A program made the translations under genes and the position numbers. Positions 38,901 through 47,672 of a stretch of DNA of 64,000 nucleotides are shown here, one piece after another. The number at the start of each line of letters is the position of its first letter. Position 1 is the first letter of the stretch. The notes beneath the pieces are model-generated. The model saw only the letters and a list, made by a program, of their open reading frames with translations, was not told where the DNA came from and made no database searches. The DNA is from Verrucomicrobiaceae bacterium (GTDB lineage: Bacteria; Verrucomicrobiota; Verrucomicrobiia; Verrucomicrobiales; Verrucomicrobiaceae): assembly GCA_947458455.1 (NCBI GenBank), contig CANGYJ010000003.1, forward strand, positions 372,001-436,000, given 5' to 3'.

Positions 38901-40634
38901 ATGACGAACAACGACGCGCTGCGTCGGCTGCTGGGGTTTGCGCGGGGGCATTGGCGGATGGCGGCGGGGCAGATGGGGCTGGCGGTGGCGGGGACACTGC
39001 TCATCCTGGTGTTTCCGGGGGTGGTGCGGTGGTTCATGGATGAGATCATCCCGTCGAAGAATGTGGGCGGGATCTGGCAGGCGGGGCTGCTGGCGCTGGG
39101 GGCCTTCACGGTGCGGGAGGCGCTGTTTTATGTGCGGACGCGGCTGAGCTGCGCCTTTGAGCAGGCGATGATCACGGATCTACGGGGTCAACTGCACCGC
39201 AAAATGGCGCATCTGCCGCTGCGCTGGTTTGATCATCAGACGACGGGGGATGTGATGACGCGGCTGGCGGATGATGTGCCGGCGACGCAGCGGGTGATCC
39301 TGGAGGGCATCGAGCAGGGGGCGACGGCGGTGCTGCAAATCATGCTGACGGCGGTGGTGATGCTGGTGGTGGATGCGCGGCTGGCGCTGATCGTGATGGC
39401 GCCGACGCCGCTGATCGCGGCGGGTGGGTGGATTTACAGCCGCTGGGTCTCCCCCCGGAGCACGGCGGCGCGGGAGGCGACGAGCCGGCTGAATGACACG
39501 CTGCATGATACGATCACGGGGATCCGGCAGGTGAAGAGCTTCACGGCGGAGGAGGCGCGGCAGGCGCAGTTCACGGTGGCGAGCGAGGACCTGAAGCGGC
39601 GGCAGACGCATCTGATGGCGGCGTGGGCGTTTTATGCGCCGTCGATGACGCTGCTGGGCAATGCGGGTCTCATTTGGCTGCTGATGGCGGGGGCGGGATG
39701 GTGCATCCGCGGGGAGATGTCGCCGGGGCAACTGATGCAGTTCATCCTGCTGGTGGGCTTTTTGTATGAACCGATCGCCCGGCTGCATGGGGTGAACCAG
39801 ACGCTCATGAACGGTCTGGCGGCGGCGAAGCGGGTCTTTGAGATCCTAGACGAGAAGGACGTGGAGGACCTGGAGGCGGGCCGCGAGCTGCGGGAGGTGC
39901 GGGGGGAGGTGGCGTTCCGCGAGGTGAGCTTTGGCTACCATGAGGATCGGGAGATCCTGCATGGGATTACGTTTGAAGCGTTACCGAGGCAGACGGTGGC
40001 CTTTGTGGGGGCGACGGGGAGCGGGAAGAGCACGCTGTTTCAACTGCTGACGCGGTTCTACGAGCCGCAGAAGGGGGTGATCGCGCTGGATGGACTGCCG
40101 TTGAAGGAAGTGAGCAAGGCGTCACTACGCAAAGCGGTGGGATATGTAACGCAAGAGGCGTTCTTATTTGCCGGGACGGTGCGGGAGAATCTGCGCATCG
40201 GTCGTGAAGACGCCTCCGAAGATGAAATGTGGCGTGCGTTACATTTGGCCTGCGCGGAGGAGTTTGTGCGAGCGATGCCGGGCGGCCTGGATGCGGAGGT
40301 GGGGGAGCGTGGGGTGCTGCTGAGCGGCGGGGAACGGCAGCGGCTCGCGATGGCGCGGGCCTTTTTGAAGGATGCGCCCGTTTTGCTGCTGGATGAGGCG
40401 ACCTCAGCGGTGGATGCGAAGTCCGAGCATCTGATCCAGCAGGCTTTGGACACGCTGCGGCAGGACCGGACGTGTTTCATCATTGCGCATCGGCTGGCCA
40501 CGATCACCAAGGCGGATGTGATCCATGTGATGCAGCATGGGCGCATCATTGCCAGCGGCACGCATGAGCAGCTCCAGGCGCAGAATGGGTATTACCGCGA
40601 GCTGGTGGCGCACTCGGCGCTGGCGTCTGCGTGA
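38901..40634 (+). CDS. ABC exporter, fused permease and ATPase (MsbA/LmrA type)
   Basis: 577 residues from the ATG at 38901; a GTG at 38865 would add 12. Six membrane helices occupy about 20-300, with the intracellular loop sequence LRGQLHRKMAHLPLRWFDHQ. The nucleotide-binding domain carries Walker A GATGSGKST (about 370-378), the Q-loop region YVTQEAFLF, signature LLSGGERQRLAMARAF, Walker B PVLLLDEATSAVD (Asp at about 498) and the switch His in IIAHRLATI. A homodimer is expected at the inner membrane, exporting lipid, peptide or drug; the substrate cannot be read. It is a stand-alone gene. Confidence 0.9.
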   Translation: MTNNDALRRLLGFARGHWRMAAGQMGLAVAGTLLILVFPGVVRWFMDEIIPSKNVGGIWQAGLLALGAFTVREALFYVRTRLSCAFEQAMITDLRGQLHRKMAHLPLRWFDHQTTGDVMTRLADDVPATQRVILEGIEQGATAVLQIMLTAVVMLVVDARLALIVMAPTPLIAAGGWIYSRWVSPRSTAAREATSRLNDTLHDTITGIRQVKSFTAEEARQAQFTVASEDLKRRQTHLMAAWAFYAPSMTLLGNAGLIWLLMAGAGWCIRGEMSPGQLMQFILLVGFLYEPIARLHGVNQTLMNGLAAAKRVFEILDEKDVEDLEAGRELREVRGEVAFREVSFGYHEDREILHGITFEALPRQTVAFVGATGSGKSTLFQLLTRFYEPQKGVIALDGLPLKEVSKASLRKAVGYVTQEAFLFAGTVRENLRIGREDASEDEMWRALHLACAEEFVRAMPGGLDAEVGERGVLLSGGERQRLAMARAFLKDAPVLLLDEATSAVDAKSEHLIQQALDTLRQDRTCFIIAHRLATITKADVIHVMQHGRIIASGTHEQLQAQNGYYRELVAHSALASA

Positions 40635-40658
40635 GGGGGGAGTTCCGGGGATAGGTTC

Positions 40659-40803
40659 ACCACAGAGGACACGGAGATGCACCGAGTTTTTGCAGGAGGG
40701 CAGAGAATGGAGACGAGCGAGTCAAAGCTGCCCATGCTCAGGGTAGCGTCGGGTTCCGGGCGTGACCGTTCCCGTCTCTGTGTTCCTCCGTGATCTCTGT
40801 GGT
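40659..40803. repeat. CCACAGAG/CTCTGTGG palindromic element
   Basis: Outer arms ACCACAGAG (40659-40667) and CTCTGTGGT (40795-40803), with inner CACGGAG / CTCCGTG pairs at 40670-40676 and 40786-40792. The same motif string ACCACAGAGG-CACGGAG occurs in the element at 58902-59007. It occupies the convergent gap between the ABC exporter and the hydroxylase-like gene. Confidence 0.8.
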
Positions 40804-40819
40804 CGAGAATGCAGGCCGA

Positions 40820-41398
40820 TCACGCTTCCACTGGCTGCACACACGGCACCGAGGGACCGGTGGCCTGGGCAAAGCGGGTCTTTGAGCGGACCATGAGGGT
40901 ACCGAGGCAGTAGTCCGCGAGAGGAAAGACCACATTGAAGTTCTTGTGCATGTAACGGTGATGCAGGAGGTGGTGGCCGTTGAGGCGGCGGAAGACCCAG
41001 GGCTTTTCCACGCGGCGCTGCTTGGGCAGGTGCATGCACCAATGGATGTACTCATAGGTGCCATAGTAGCCGGTGATGGCGATGATGGCTCCGACGAGGA
41101 AGGCGAAGTGCCCGGTGAGCAGGGCGACGGCGAGGGACGGCAGGGAGCCGAGGAGGATGAGCACGGGGCCGTTCCACCAGGCCATGGGGATGGTCTCTTT
41201 GTCTTTTTCCTGGACGAGGTGGTAGGTGTGATCGGCCTTGAAGACCTGATGATGCACGACAGCGTGCGCTTGGAAGGCATAACGGAAGCTGCCGACGGGG
41301 CGATGCATCACAAACTTGTGGATCGACCATTCAAAGAAGGAGGCGAAGATCACATTCGCGCCGATTCCGGCGGCGCACCAAAGCAGGAGTTCGTTCAT
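40820..41398 (-). CDS. Fatty acid hydroxylase/sterol desaturase family membrane protein
   Basis: 192 residues with three or four hydrophobic segments. The His clusters of the di-iron hydroxylase family are present in order: EWSIHKFVMHRP, HAVVHHQVFK with DHTYH, YEYIHWCMH, and GHHLLHHRYMHKNFNVV. Such enzymes hydroxylate or desaturate lipid chains using O2 in the membrane. The substrate is unknown; acyl chains of lipids are likely. A tandem 11-bp array lies just upstream in the divergent promoter region. Confidence 0.85.
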   Translation of the reverse strand: MNELLLWCAAGIGANVIFASFFEWSIHKFVMHRPVGSFRYAFQAHAVVHHQVFKADHTYHLVQEKDKETIPMAWWNGPVLILLGSLPSLAVALLTGHFAFLVGAIIAITGYYGTYEYIHWCMHLPKQRRVEKPWVFRRLNGHHLLHHRYMHKNFNVVFPLADYCLGTLMVRSKTRFAQATGPSVPCVQPVEA

Positions 41399-41428
41399 GG
41401 GGTGGGGTTCGAGGCGGTTGCGGCAGGG

Positions 41429-41494
41429 CTGTTAAGGGGCTGTTAAGGGGCTGTTAAGGGGCTGTTTAGGGGCTGTTTAGGGGCTGTTTAGGGG
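41429..41494. repeat. Six tandem copies of an 11-bp unit
   Basis: Three copies of CTGTTAAGGGG are followed by three of CTGTTTAGGGG without interruption. The array lies about 30 bases upstream of the hydroxylase-like gene and 135 bases before the PQQ-like gene, within their shared 230-base divergent region. A block change of one base between copies 3 and 4 suggests expansion from two founder units. Confidence 0.92.
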
Positions 41495-41628
41495 CTCAGC
41501 GAGGGCGGCGATGCTGGGACAGTTCAATCTGAAAAACCAGCCCTTTTATCCAGAAACTTCGTTTCACGGCGTGCGGCCTCATTTGGCATCGAAAGAATCC
41601 CTGCTACGGCTTCGTCATTTCCGCCCGC

Positions 41629-42936
41629 ATGTCCTTCCGCACCACCCTCGCCACCCTTTTTGCATTCGCTTTGCCTGCTGCTGCCCAGCCGGTCACCACG
41701 CCCGTTTTTTGGCCGGTGAAGGCTGGCCCCACCCGCGATGGCATCGTGCCTGCGGCGGATGTGGCGAAGCTGCCGCTCGAATGGGATGGGGTCACGAATA
41801 AAAACATCGCCTGGCGCACGCCGCTGGAAGGCAGCGGTCACAGCACGCCGGTGATCGGCGGGGCGGTGATCTGGTTCACTGCGGCCACGGCGGACGGAAA
41901 GAAGATGTATGTGTATGGCATCGACCGCCAGAGCGGGAAGATCCTGCATCACATCCTCCAGTTTGAAAACGAGGCTCCCGAGGAGCTTGGCAACCCGCTC
42001 AACAACTACGCCGCGCCTTCGCCGGTGCTTGAAGAGGACGCGCTCTATGTCCATTTCGGCACTTACGGCACGGCCCGCCTCGATCCCGCCACGGGCAAGA
42101 CCGTGTGGCAGCGCCGCGACATCAATGCCCGCCACTTTCGCGGTCCCGGCTCCTCGCCCCTCGTGCATGGTGACCTGCTCGTTTTGACCTTTGACGGCAT
42201 CGACAAGCAGTTCGTAACCGCCCTCAACAAAAAGACCGGCGAAACTCTTTGGATCACACCCCGCACTACGGACTACGGCGACCTCGACAAGGAAGGCAAG
42301 CCCACCCGCGATGGCGACATGCGCAAGGCCTACCACACGCCCGCCGTCTTCGATTTGAACGGCACGGAGGTCCTCGTCTCCATCGGCTCGCGAGCCGCTT
42401 TCGGTTACGAGGTCAAAACCGGCAAGGAACTCTGGACGGTGCGTCACGGAGGCTTCAACGCCGCCATCCCGCCCGTGCGCCTCGGTGATCTGCTCATCCT
42501 CAACACCGGCTCCGAGCGTGCCCACACTGTCGCCATCCGCATCGACGCCAAAATGACCGGCGACATCACCGAGAGCCACACCGTCTGGGATAAAGACAAG
42601 CGCAACGCCAGCGAGGCCTGCCCGGTGCTGCTGGACGGCACCTACTACCAGATCACCCGTGGTGGCATCCTCTCCGCCACCGATGCCCAAACCGGCAAGG
42701 ACCTTTGGGAAGACCGCCTTCAGGGTCGCTTCCTCCCCAGCCCTATCGTGCTCGGTGATAAGCTGCTCATTTGCAACGATCCCGGCCAGTGCTACCTCGT
42801 CAAAGCCAGCCCGGAGAAGTTTGAGGTGTTGGGCACCAACGTGATGCCTGAGATGATCACGTCCTCACCGGTTGTGGCGGAGGGCGCTTTGTTCATCCGC
42901 ACCATCGGGGCGCTGTATAAGATCGAGAAGAAGTAG
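41629..42936 (+). CDS. Exported PQQ-like beta-propeller protein
   Basis: 435 residues. The signal peptide MSFRTTLATLFAFALPAAA is followed by a multi-bladed propeller of the PQQ enzyme-repeat type: repeated GxxxW strands such as RLDPATGKTVWQRRD, ALNKKTGETLWITP, EVKTGKELWTVRHGG and DAQTGKDLWEDRLQG. This arrangement is common in Verrucomicrobiota/Planctomycetota secretomes. No PQQ-binding catalytic residues are evident, so a binding or structural role is more likely than dehydrogenase activity. Confidence 0.85.
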   Translation: MSFRTTLATLFAFALPAAAQPVTTPVFWPVKAGPTRDGIVPAADVAKLPLEWDGVTNKNIAWRTPLEGSGHSTPVIGGAVIWFTAATADGKKMYVYGIDRQSGKILHHILQFENEAPEELGNPLNNYAAPSPVLEEDALYVHFGTYGTARLDPATGKTVWQRRDINARHFRGPGSSPLVHGDLLVLTFDGIDKQFVTALNKKTGETLWITPRTTDYGDLDKEGKPTRDGDMRKAYHTPAVFDLNGTEVLVSIGSRAAFGYEVKTGKELWTVRHGGFNAAIPPVRLGDLLILNTGSERAHTVAIRIDAKMTGDITESHTVWDKDKRNASEACPVLLDGTYYQITRGGILSATDAQTGKDLWEDRLQGRFLPSPIVLGDKLLICNDPGQCYLVKASPEKFEVLGTNVMPEMITSSPVVAEGALFIRTIGALYKIEKK

Positions 42937-43109
42937 GGCAGAGGTCAGCAATCAACAATCGACATTCCTCAATCGAGTATTCGATGGCTTGGAGTCGATT
43001 CACTTCCTGCATCTCTGAGCGCCAACTTTCACGCATGATCGGCGAATAACCTCTCTCTCCGCCCGTCTTGAGCCTTGACCCTTGCCGGGGGAATCGTAAT
43101 ACACACGCC

Positions 43110-43847
43110 ATGCGTCGTCACGTCACTCTCTTGCTGCCTGTCTTGCTTGCGATCGGTCTTGTCGTGGTGGCCTGCACCACGCCGCATGATACCAGCCGCA
43201 TCCGCCGGTGGGAGTCGCGTTACAATGATAGTGCTCTCGGGCCGGTGACGCCGGATCAATTGCTGGCCGAGGCTCGTGTGAGGCTCGATCTCATCCCTGC
43301 CGGGACGGTGGGGCGGCGTTACTACCGGCCGATGGATGTGCGTTACATCACCATCCACAGCACGCAGAACTACACCGGCAATGCTTACAACCACGCCCTG
43401 GCCCTGAAACGCGGAGCTTTGCGGGCCACGAAACGCCCCGGCGGCAATCGCATCGGTTTCCTCACCTGGCATTTCACGGTGCAGCAGGACGTGGCCGTGC
43501 AGCATCTCCCCTGCCGTGAGCAAGGCGAGCACGCTGACTTCGACGGCCCTGGAAACAACTACAGCATCGGCATTGAGATGTGCGAGCATCAGGGCAATGA
43601 CATCGGCCTCACCATCGACCGCACGGCCCGCTTGGCTGCGTATCTGATGCGTGCCTACAATCTCTCGCTCAGTCAGGTGAAGGGGCATTACCACTGGCCG
43701 CGCAAAGGTCTGAGCGTGCCCAACAAAGACTGCCCGCACTTCCTCATGGATCGCGGCCGTCCGGGGCCTACTTGGCAGTGGTTCCTCAGCCGCGTGCAGA
43801 TGCACTACAACCGCATGCTCCCTGGCCCGGCCTCGCCGTTGGGCTGA
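43110..43847 (+). CDS. N-acetylmuramoyl-L-alanine amidase (Amidase_2 type), lipoprotein
   Basis: 245 residues from the ATG at 43110. The N-terminus (RRHVTLLLPVLLAIGLVVVAC) has a lipobox-like VVAC, so the protein is probably anchored in a membrane after Lgt processing. The amidase_2 zinc fold shows YITIHSTQNYTG (first His), LTWHFTVQQDVAVQHLP, NYSIGIEMCEHQGND and GHYHWPRKGLSVPNKDCPHFL with the late His and Cys ligands. It is predicted to cleave the amide between MurNAc and L-Ala during wall turnover. Upstream (42937-43109) only low-complexity repeat sequence is seen. Confidence 0.88.
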   Translation: MRRHVTLLLPVLLAIGLVVVACTTPHDTSRIRRWESRYNDSALGPVTPDQLLAEARVRLDLIPAGTVGRRYYRPMDVRYITIHSTQNYTGNAYNHALALKRGALRATKRPGGNRIGFLTWHFTVQQDVAVQHLPCREQGEHADFDGPGNNYSIGIEMCEHQGNDIGLTIDRTARLAAYLMRAYNLSLSQVKGHYHWPRKGLSVPNKDCPHFLMDRGRPGPTWQWFLSRVQMHYNRMLPGPASPLG

Positions 43848-43870
43848 GGAAGAAAATCTGAAAGCTAAAC

Positions 43871-43935
43871 GATCAAAGATGAAGCCTCGCCCCACCTTCT
43901 CTCCCTTTTTGATCTTCCATCTTTCATCTTTGATC
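43871..43935. repeat. Inverted repeat enclosing the start codon of the 43879 gene
   Basis: GATCAAAGATGAA (43871-43883) and TTCATCTTTGATC (43923-43935) are perfect complements of 13 bases. The left arm contains the ATG at 43879; the right arm encodes part of the signal peptide. Several further GATCTT and CATCTTT units lie between, so the region looks like an inserted simple-sequence repeat. Confidence 0.85.
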
Positions 43936-44838
43936 TTTTCCCTTCTCCTCCCGGCCCAGGACGGCATCACTCCTTCCAAAAGCGAGCGCATCGCCACGCT
44001 GGCCGATACCCGCATCAAGGAAAGCTCCGGCCTCGCCCGCAGCCAGCGGCATGAAGGTATCTTTTGGACGATGAACGACTCCGGCGGCGAGCCCTGCGTC
44101 TTTGCCATCGACCTTCAGGGCCGCACGCGAGCCAAGGTGCGCATTCAAGACGCGGCCAATTTCGATTGGGAAGACCTAGCCAGCGGTCTCGACGAGCAAA
44201 ACCAGCCCGTGCTCTACATCGGCGACATCGGCGACAACCTCCACATCCGTCCCACTGTGCAGGTTTACCGTGTCCCCGAGCCATCCATCGCTGCTGCCGG
44301 AGAAGTCGTCCCGGAGACGATCAGCGGCCCCTCCATGCACTGGCATCTGACCTATCCTGGCGGCCCGCGAAATGCTGAGGGTCTCCTCGTGCATCCCAAA
44401 ACACGCCGCCTCCATGTGATGAGCAAGGCGGAGGATGGTCGCTCCGTGCTCTACGCTTTTCCCGCCACGGTGGAATCTCTCGCCGAGGCGGATCAAGGTG
44501 CTGAAAACAAGCACAAGCCCGTCCTCCTCGAAAAAGTAGGAGAGGTGAGCTTTCCTGGCCACGAGCGAGTGGGGAAACGGCCCACGGATGACCGCCTCTG
44601 CACTGGTGCAGCCTTCTCCCCTGATGGCACACATCTGGCTGCCAGCACCTACAGCAGCCTCTACGAATGGCAGCTCCCGGCTGGGAAGCCCACCGTCGAA
44701 GCTCTCGCGGCTAAGCCCCTGCGGCTCGTCCCAGAACTCCTCCGGCAGCTCGAAGCCATCACTTACGATGCCGATAGCCGCACCCTCTGGCTCACCAGTG
44801 AGCACCTCCCCACGCCGCTGGTTCGGGTCAGCCGCTGA
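43879..44838 (+). CDS. Exported propeller-like protein of unknown function
   Basis: 319 residues. The signal peptide (PFLIFHLSSLIFSLLLPAQ) is encoded by a GATCTT/CATCTTT-rich repeat. The mature part has propeller-like segments, for example SGLARSQRHEGIFWTMNDSG, VLYIGDIGDNLHIRPTVQVY, AEGLLVHPKTRRLHVM and GAAFSPDGTHLAASTYSSLYEW, similar to esterase-like phytase or SMP-30-type propellers. No catalytic assignment is justified. It lies 31 bases after the amidase gene on the same strand and may be co-transcribed. Confidence 0.7.
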   Translation: MKPRPTFSPFLIFHLSSLIFSLLLPAQDGITPSKSERIATLADTRIKESSGLARSQRHEGIFWTMNDSGGEPCVFAIDLQGRTRAKVRIQDAANFDWEDLASGLDEQNQPVLYIGDIGDNLHIRPTVQVYRVPEPSIAAAGEVVPETISGPSMHWHLTYPGGPRNAEGLLVHPKTRRLHVMSKAEDGRSVLYAFPATVESLAEADQGAENKHKPVLLEKVGEVSFPGHERVGKRPTDDRLCTGAAFSPDGTHLAASTYSSLYEWQLPAGKPTVEALAAKPLRLVPELLRQLEAITYDADSRTLWLTSEHLPTPLVRVSR

Positions 44839-44869
44839 GGAGGCTGCCATCGCCAAAATCGAGCCTGTC

Positions 44870-45433
44870 ATGCCCCTCAAAGCCCAATTTCTCCGCGCCA
44901 TCTGTGCGGACGAACGACGTCAGTCCGTCGAATAGGTGAAGCACCTCCAAAAGGGATTCGAGATGCTGCAACAGTCTCCCTGGTGCCAAATCGATCTCGT
45001 CACTCGATCTCTGAAATCACTGCCCATCATCGCGAAAGAACGCTTGAGCGTGACGGAGCAAGATCTGGTCAAACTTTTCAACATTCTCGGTGCTCAGTAT
45101 CCGGTGGATATCGCTCTGGGGGTGCGCCACGCAGCCCGCATCGAAATGGCGATGCATCTGCCCATCGAAGCGCAGCTATCCGCCGTGTAAAGCCTTGGCT
45201 TGCCCTACCCCTGGCATCCACGCGCCCTTGTCCTCCGTGCGAACGCCTTTCTTCAATCCAACGACCCTCGTGCCGATGAAGCCATGGCCGATTTGAATCG
45301 CTTCGTAGCTCAAGGCGGCAAGATCGGCGGTGAAGCACCGCCCTTCGTGATTCCCTCCATCCTGGAAATGCTCGAAAAGAAAGCCGCTCAAGCTGAGCCG
45401 ATGGTGCTCAGCACGCAGCCATCGGCCAAGTAA
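44870..45433 (+). pseudogene. Broken gene with two in-frame stop codons
   Basis: One frame reads about 188 codons from ATG 44870 to a TAA at 45431-45433, interrupted by TAG at 44933-44935 and TAA at 45188-45190, with no frame change. The pieces read MPLKAQFLRAICADERRQSV, then KHLQKGFEMLQQSPWCQIDL and so on, then PYPWHPRALVLRANAFLQSN followed by DEAMADLNRFVAQGG. The last piece looks TPR-like. I do not recognise the family. It directly follows the gene at 43879 and ends five bases before the convergent ndpA-like gene. The short fragments could be annotated as separate genes, but their common frame and abutting ends argue for decay of one gene. Confidence 0.65.
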
Positions 45434-45438
45434 GCGAC

Positions 45439-46515
45439 TCACGAAGCGCTGAGGTCCTTGTTGTAAAAGACCTTCACGTACTTCATACCCTTCTGCTCGT
45501 CGTAACCACGTTCGAGCACGGGCTGGTCGTCGGTGGCGGCGGGTTTCACGTGGATTTCCACGCCGGTGTCGAGTTTCAACACGGCGGCGATGCGCTTCTT
45601 GGCCTTGGTAACATCCTTCTTGGAGATCTCAAAGCTCGTTTCGAGCGCCTGGCCTTGCTCTTCCTCAATGCGGGCCTTGTGCTCGCCAAAGCGGCTGATG
45701 GTTTCCGGGTCCTTCAGCACCTCGCGTTCAAACTCCTCAAGCTGGAAAGTCTCACGCTGCTCGAAGTAATCGAGCGCGTCCTTCGCTGCGGTGGCGGCTT
45801 CCCAAGGTGGCGTGTCATCTTCTTCGCTTTCGACGGGCTTTTTCTCTTCCAGGAAGGACACCGCCATCTTCGCATACGCATTCGTGAGGAAAGCTGCATC
45901 CGGCACGGCCTCGACGCCGAGGAATTCACGCACCCAGAAGCGAGTGTCCGCGCCGCCGCGATCGAAGGTGAGGATGTAATAACCTTTTTCCGACCAGTAA
46001 TCGAGGATCAGGCAACCTTTGTCGATCTTGTCGGGATTGATGCCCTGCTCAGTGGAGAGGCGCAGATCGCCATTGCGGGCGGTGATGGTGAGGAAGGGCG
46101 TAACGCTGTCTGATTTGAGGATGCAGAGGCCGTTCACCAGCTCGCCCTCGATGTGAATTTCCTTCAACAGCGCGATGCAGAGATCACCAGCCTTGATGTT
46201 CGGATGGTTCGACTTCGCGTAGAGGCGCTTGGCGATCTCGATGCCGCGTTCGAGCAGATTCGCCTCGCCCGCGAAGATGGCTTTGGCGCAGGTGTTCACC
46301 TCATGCTGATCGAGCGAGGCATGATGGGTGAAGCGATGCCCGATGAGGTTCTTGAATGGCTTCACAAACAAGGCCGTGAGCGCTTCCTGGTCCTTCTCCG
46401 CGATCTCAAAGACCTCCTTCGAGGTTTGCAGCGGCTCCTCACGCAGAGGATTGCCGATTTTGGCGAGGACGGCTTGGGTGGCGGTGGCGGTGTTGAGACG
46501 GAGCTTGATGGACAT
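45439..46515 (-). CDS. Nucleoid-associated protein NdpA/YejK family
   Basis: 358 residues, cytoplasmic. The pattern matches the 37-kDa nucleoid-associated family: HPNIKAGDLCIALLKEIHIE, LCILKSDSVTPFLTI, KIDKGCLILDYWSEKGYYIL, and WVREFLGVEAVPDAAFLTNA, with the charged helix EQGQALETSFEISKKDV near the C-terminus. Members bind DNA or associate with the nucleoid; a precise role is unknown. In some genomes they sit near defence genes, which would fit this neighbourhood, but nothing else supports that here. The start at 46515 removes 22 non-family residues. Confidence 0.8.
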   Translation of the reverse strand: MSIKLRLNTATATQAVLAKIGNPLREEPLQTSKEVFEIAEKDQEALTALFVKPFKNLIGHRFTHHASLDQHEVNTCAKAIFAGEANLLERGIEIAKRLYAKSNHPNIKAGDLCIALLKEIHIEGELVNGLCILKSDSVTPFLTITARNGDLRLSTEQGINPDKIDKGCLILDYWSEKGYYILTFDRGGADTRFWVREFLGVEAVPDAAFLTNAYAKMAVSFLEEKKPVESEEDDTPPWEAATAAKDALDYFEQRETFQLEEFEREVLKDPETISRFGEHKARIEEEQGQALETSFEISKKDVTKAKKRIAAVLKLDTGVEIHVKPAATDDQPVLERGYDEQKGMKYVKVFYNKDLSAS

Positions 46516-46574
46516 GCGGGGCGCGGAGGCTAGCGAGCATGGAGGAGGTGCAAGCTGGAGTTTAGGGGGAGCAG

Positions 46575-46706
46575 AGGGCAAAGGTGAGAAGGAGGCCCCT
46601 GACTGGCAACGAGTGCGGACAAGGCATGTCCGAATATCTCACCTATACCACTCCTTTACCTGCCAAAGTGTTTGCCCCTCTGCGGCCAAAACGAGTGTAA
46701 GAAAGG
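46575..46706. repeat. Second member of the 28484 repeat family
   Basis: The segment carries CTCTGCGGCCAAAACGAGTG, the exact reverse complement of part of the 28484-28626 element, and ACCTGCCAAAGTGTTTGCC, matching 28590-28610 in reverse complement with one difference. GCAGAGGGCAAAGGTGAGAA marks its left side. It fills most of the 279-base gap upstream of the ndpA-like gene; no coding sequence is seen. Confidence 0.8.
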
Positions 46707-46794
46707 CTGGCTTCTTTGGTGAGGGGTGGAGTGCGATCACTGTTGTGCAGGCGAATGCACAGACTTTCTGGATGTCCTCATCTCTCATCCCTAA

Positions 46795-47667
46795 TCACTC
46801 ATACGGCATCCACCAGGCTTTGAGCCATTTGGTGGTGGTGCGTTTGAAGCCGCGTTTGAGGAGGCGCTGTTCCATATCGGTGAGGTGGGCGGCACCGTAG
46901 AAGATGGCGAGGCGTTTTTTGCCGGCGGCGAGCTGTTTATCAAGGACTTCAAAGGCCACGCGGTTGCGCTCGCCGACGATGACGGTGCCTTCGCCTTCCT
47001 CCACACCGCTCATGAGCTTCTCCACCTCGTCGAACTGCGAGGCCATGCCGCGTTTCAGTTCGAGCGAGCCGTCCTTGCTCATTAGGATGCGAAACAAGGT
47101 GGCGAGCGCCGCCGCCTCGGAATCCGCCTCCGCATCGTCTCCGGCGGCGGCTTGCTGGGCCTGCCAGAGCTTCAGGTAGAGCTTCAGGAAGCTCTCCTGC
47201 TTCTTCTCGCGGGTATCGTGAAACTGCGAGGAAGTCATGTCGGCATGGACAAAGTTCTTCGCGGCGTAGTCGATGCCTTCGAGCTGGCCGTGGAGCTTCA
47301 GCGTGTCCCGCATGAAGGTCTGCATGGTGCCCACCCATTGCAGGCTGCCGCTGCCGCCGCCGGGCTTCATCTGCTCCTTTGTGCGTTCGCTCATCGGCGG
47401 GCCGACGAGTTCATAAAGCACGGCATCGTAGCTGCGGAAGCGCACGTCGAGCGCATCGTAGTAGCTTTTGTCGGCGATGTGAATGGCTCCGACGAGATCG
47501 ACGATGACCTTTTGCGGCGATTCAAAGCGCACGACGGCCGTTTCGAGGCTGTCGCCTTCATCACCCTCGACGAAGCGCACATAATCGGTGGCTGCCTTCG
47601 CTGGCTCAGCAGCCGAAATCATGCCCAAAAGAGGCAGGCAGCAGAAAAGGACAGCGAGGAGCTTCAT
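46795..47667 (-). CDS. TraB/PrgY/GumN-like exported protein
   Basis: 290 residues. The signal peptide MKLLAVLFCCLPLLGMISAA is followed by a TraB/GumN-type fold: VIVDLVGAIHIADKSYYDAL contains the conserved GxxH, and a late segment LAIFYGAAHLTDMEQRLLKR contains the second GxxH; the Glu in DAVLYELVGPP completes the expected site. This resembles metalloprotease-like TIKI/TraB members. The target is unknown. It lies five bases after the stop of the dienelactone hydrolase-like gene and is probably co-transcribed with it. Confidence 0.8.
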   Translation of the reverse strand: MKLLAVLFCCLPLLGMISAAEPAKAATDYVRFVEGDEGDSLETAVVRFESPQKVIVDLVGAIHIADKSYYDALDVRFRSYDAVLYELVGPPMSERTKEQMKPGGGSGSLQWVGTMQTFMRDTLKLHGQLEGIDYAAKNFVHADMTSSQFHDTREKKQESFLKLYLKLWQAQQAAAGDDAEADSEAAALATLFRILMSKDGSLELKRGMASQFDEVEKLMSGVEEGEGTVIVGERNRVAFEVLDKQLAAGKKRLAIFYGAAHLTDMEQRLLKRGFKRTTTKWLKAWWMPYE

Positions 47668-47672
47668 GAGGC

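Noticed and set aside
41429-41494. Possible CRISPR array
   Set aside because: The units are 11 bases and contiguous, with no spacers and no cas genes in the window.
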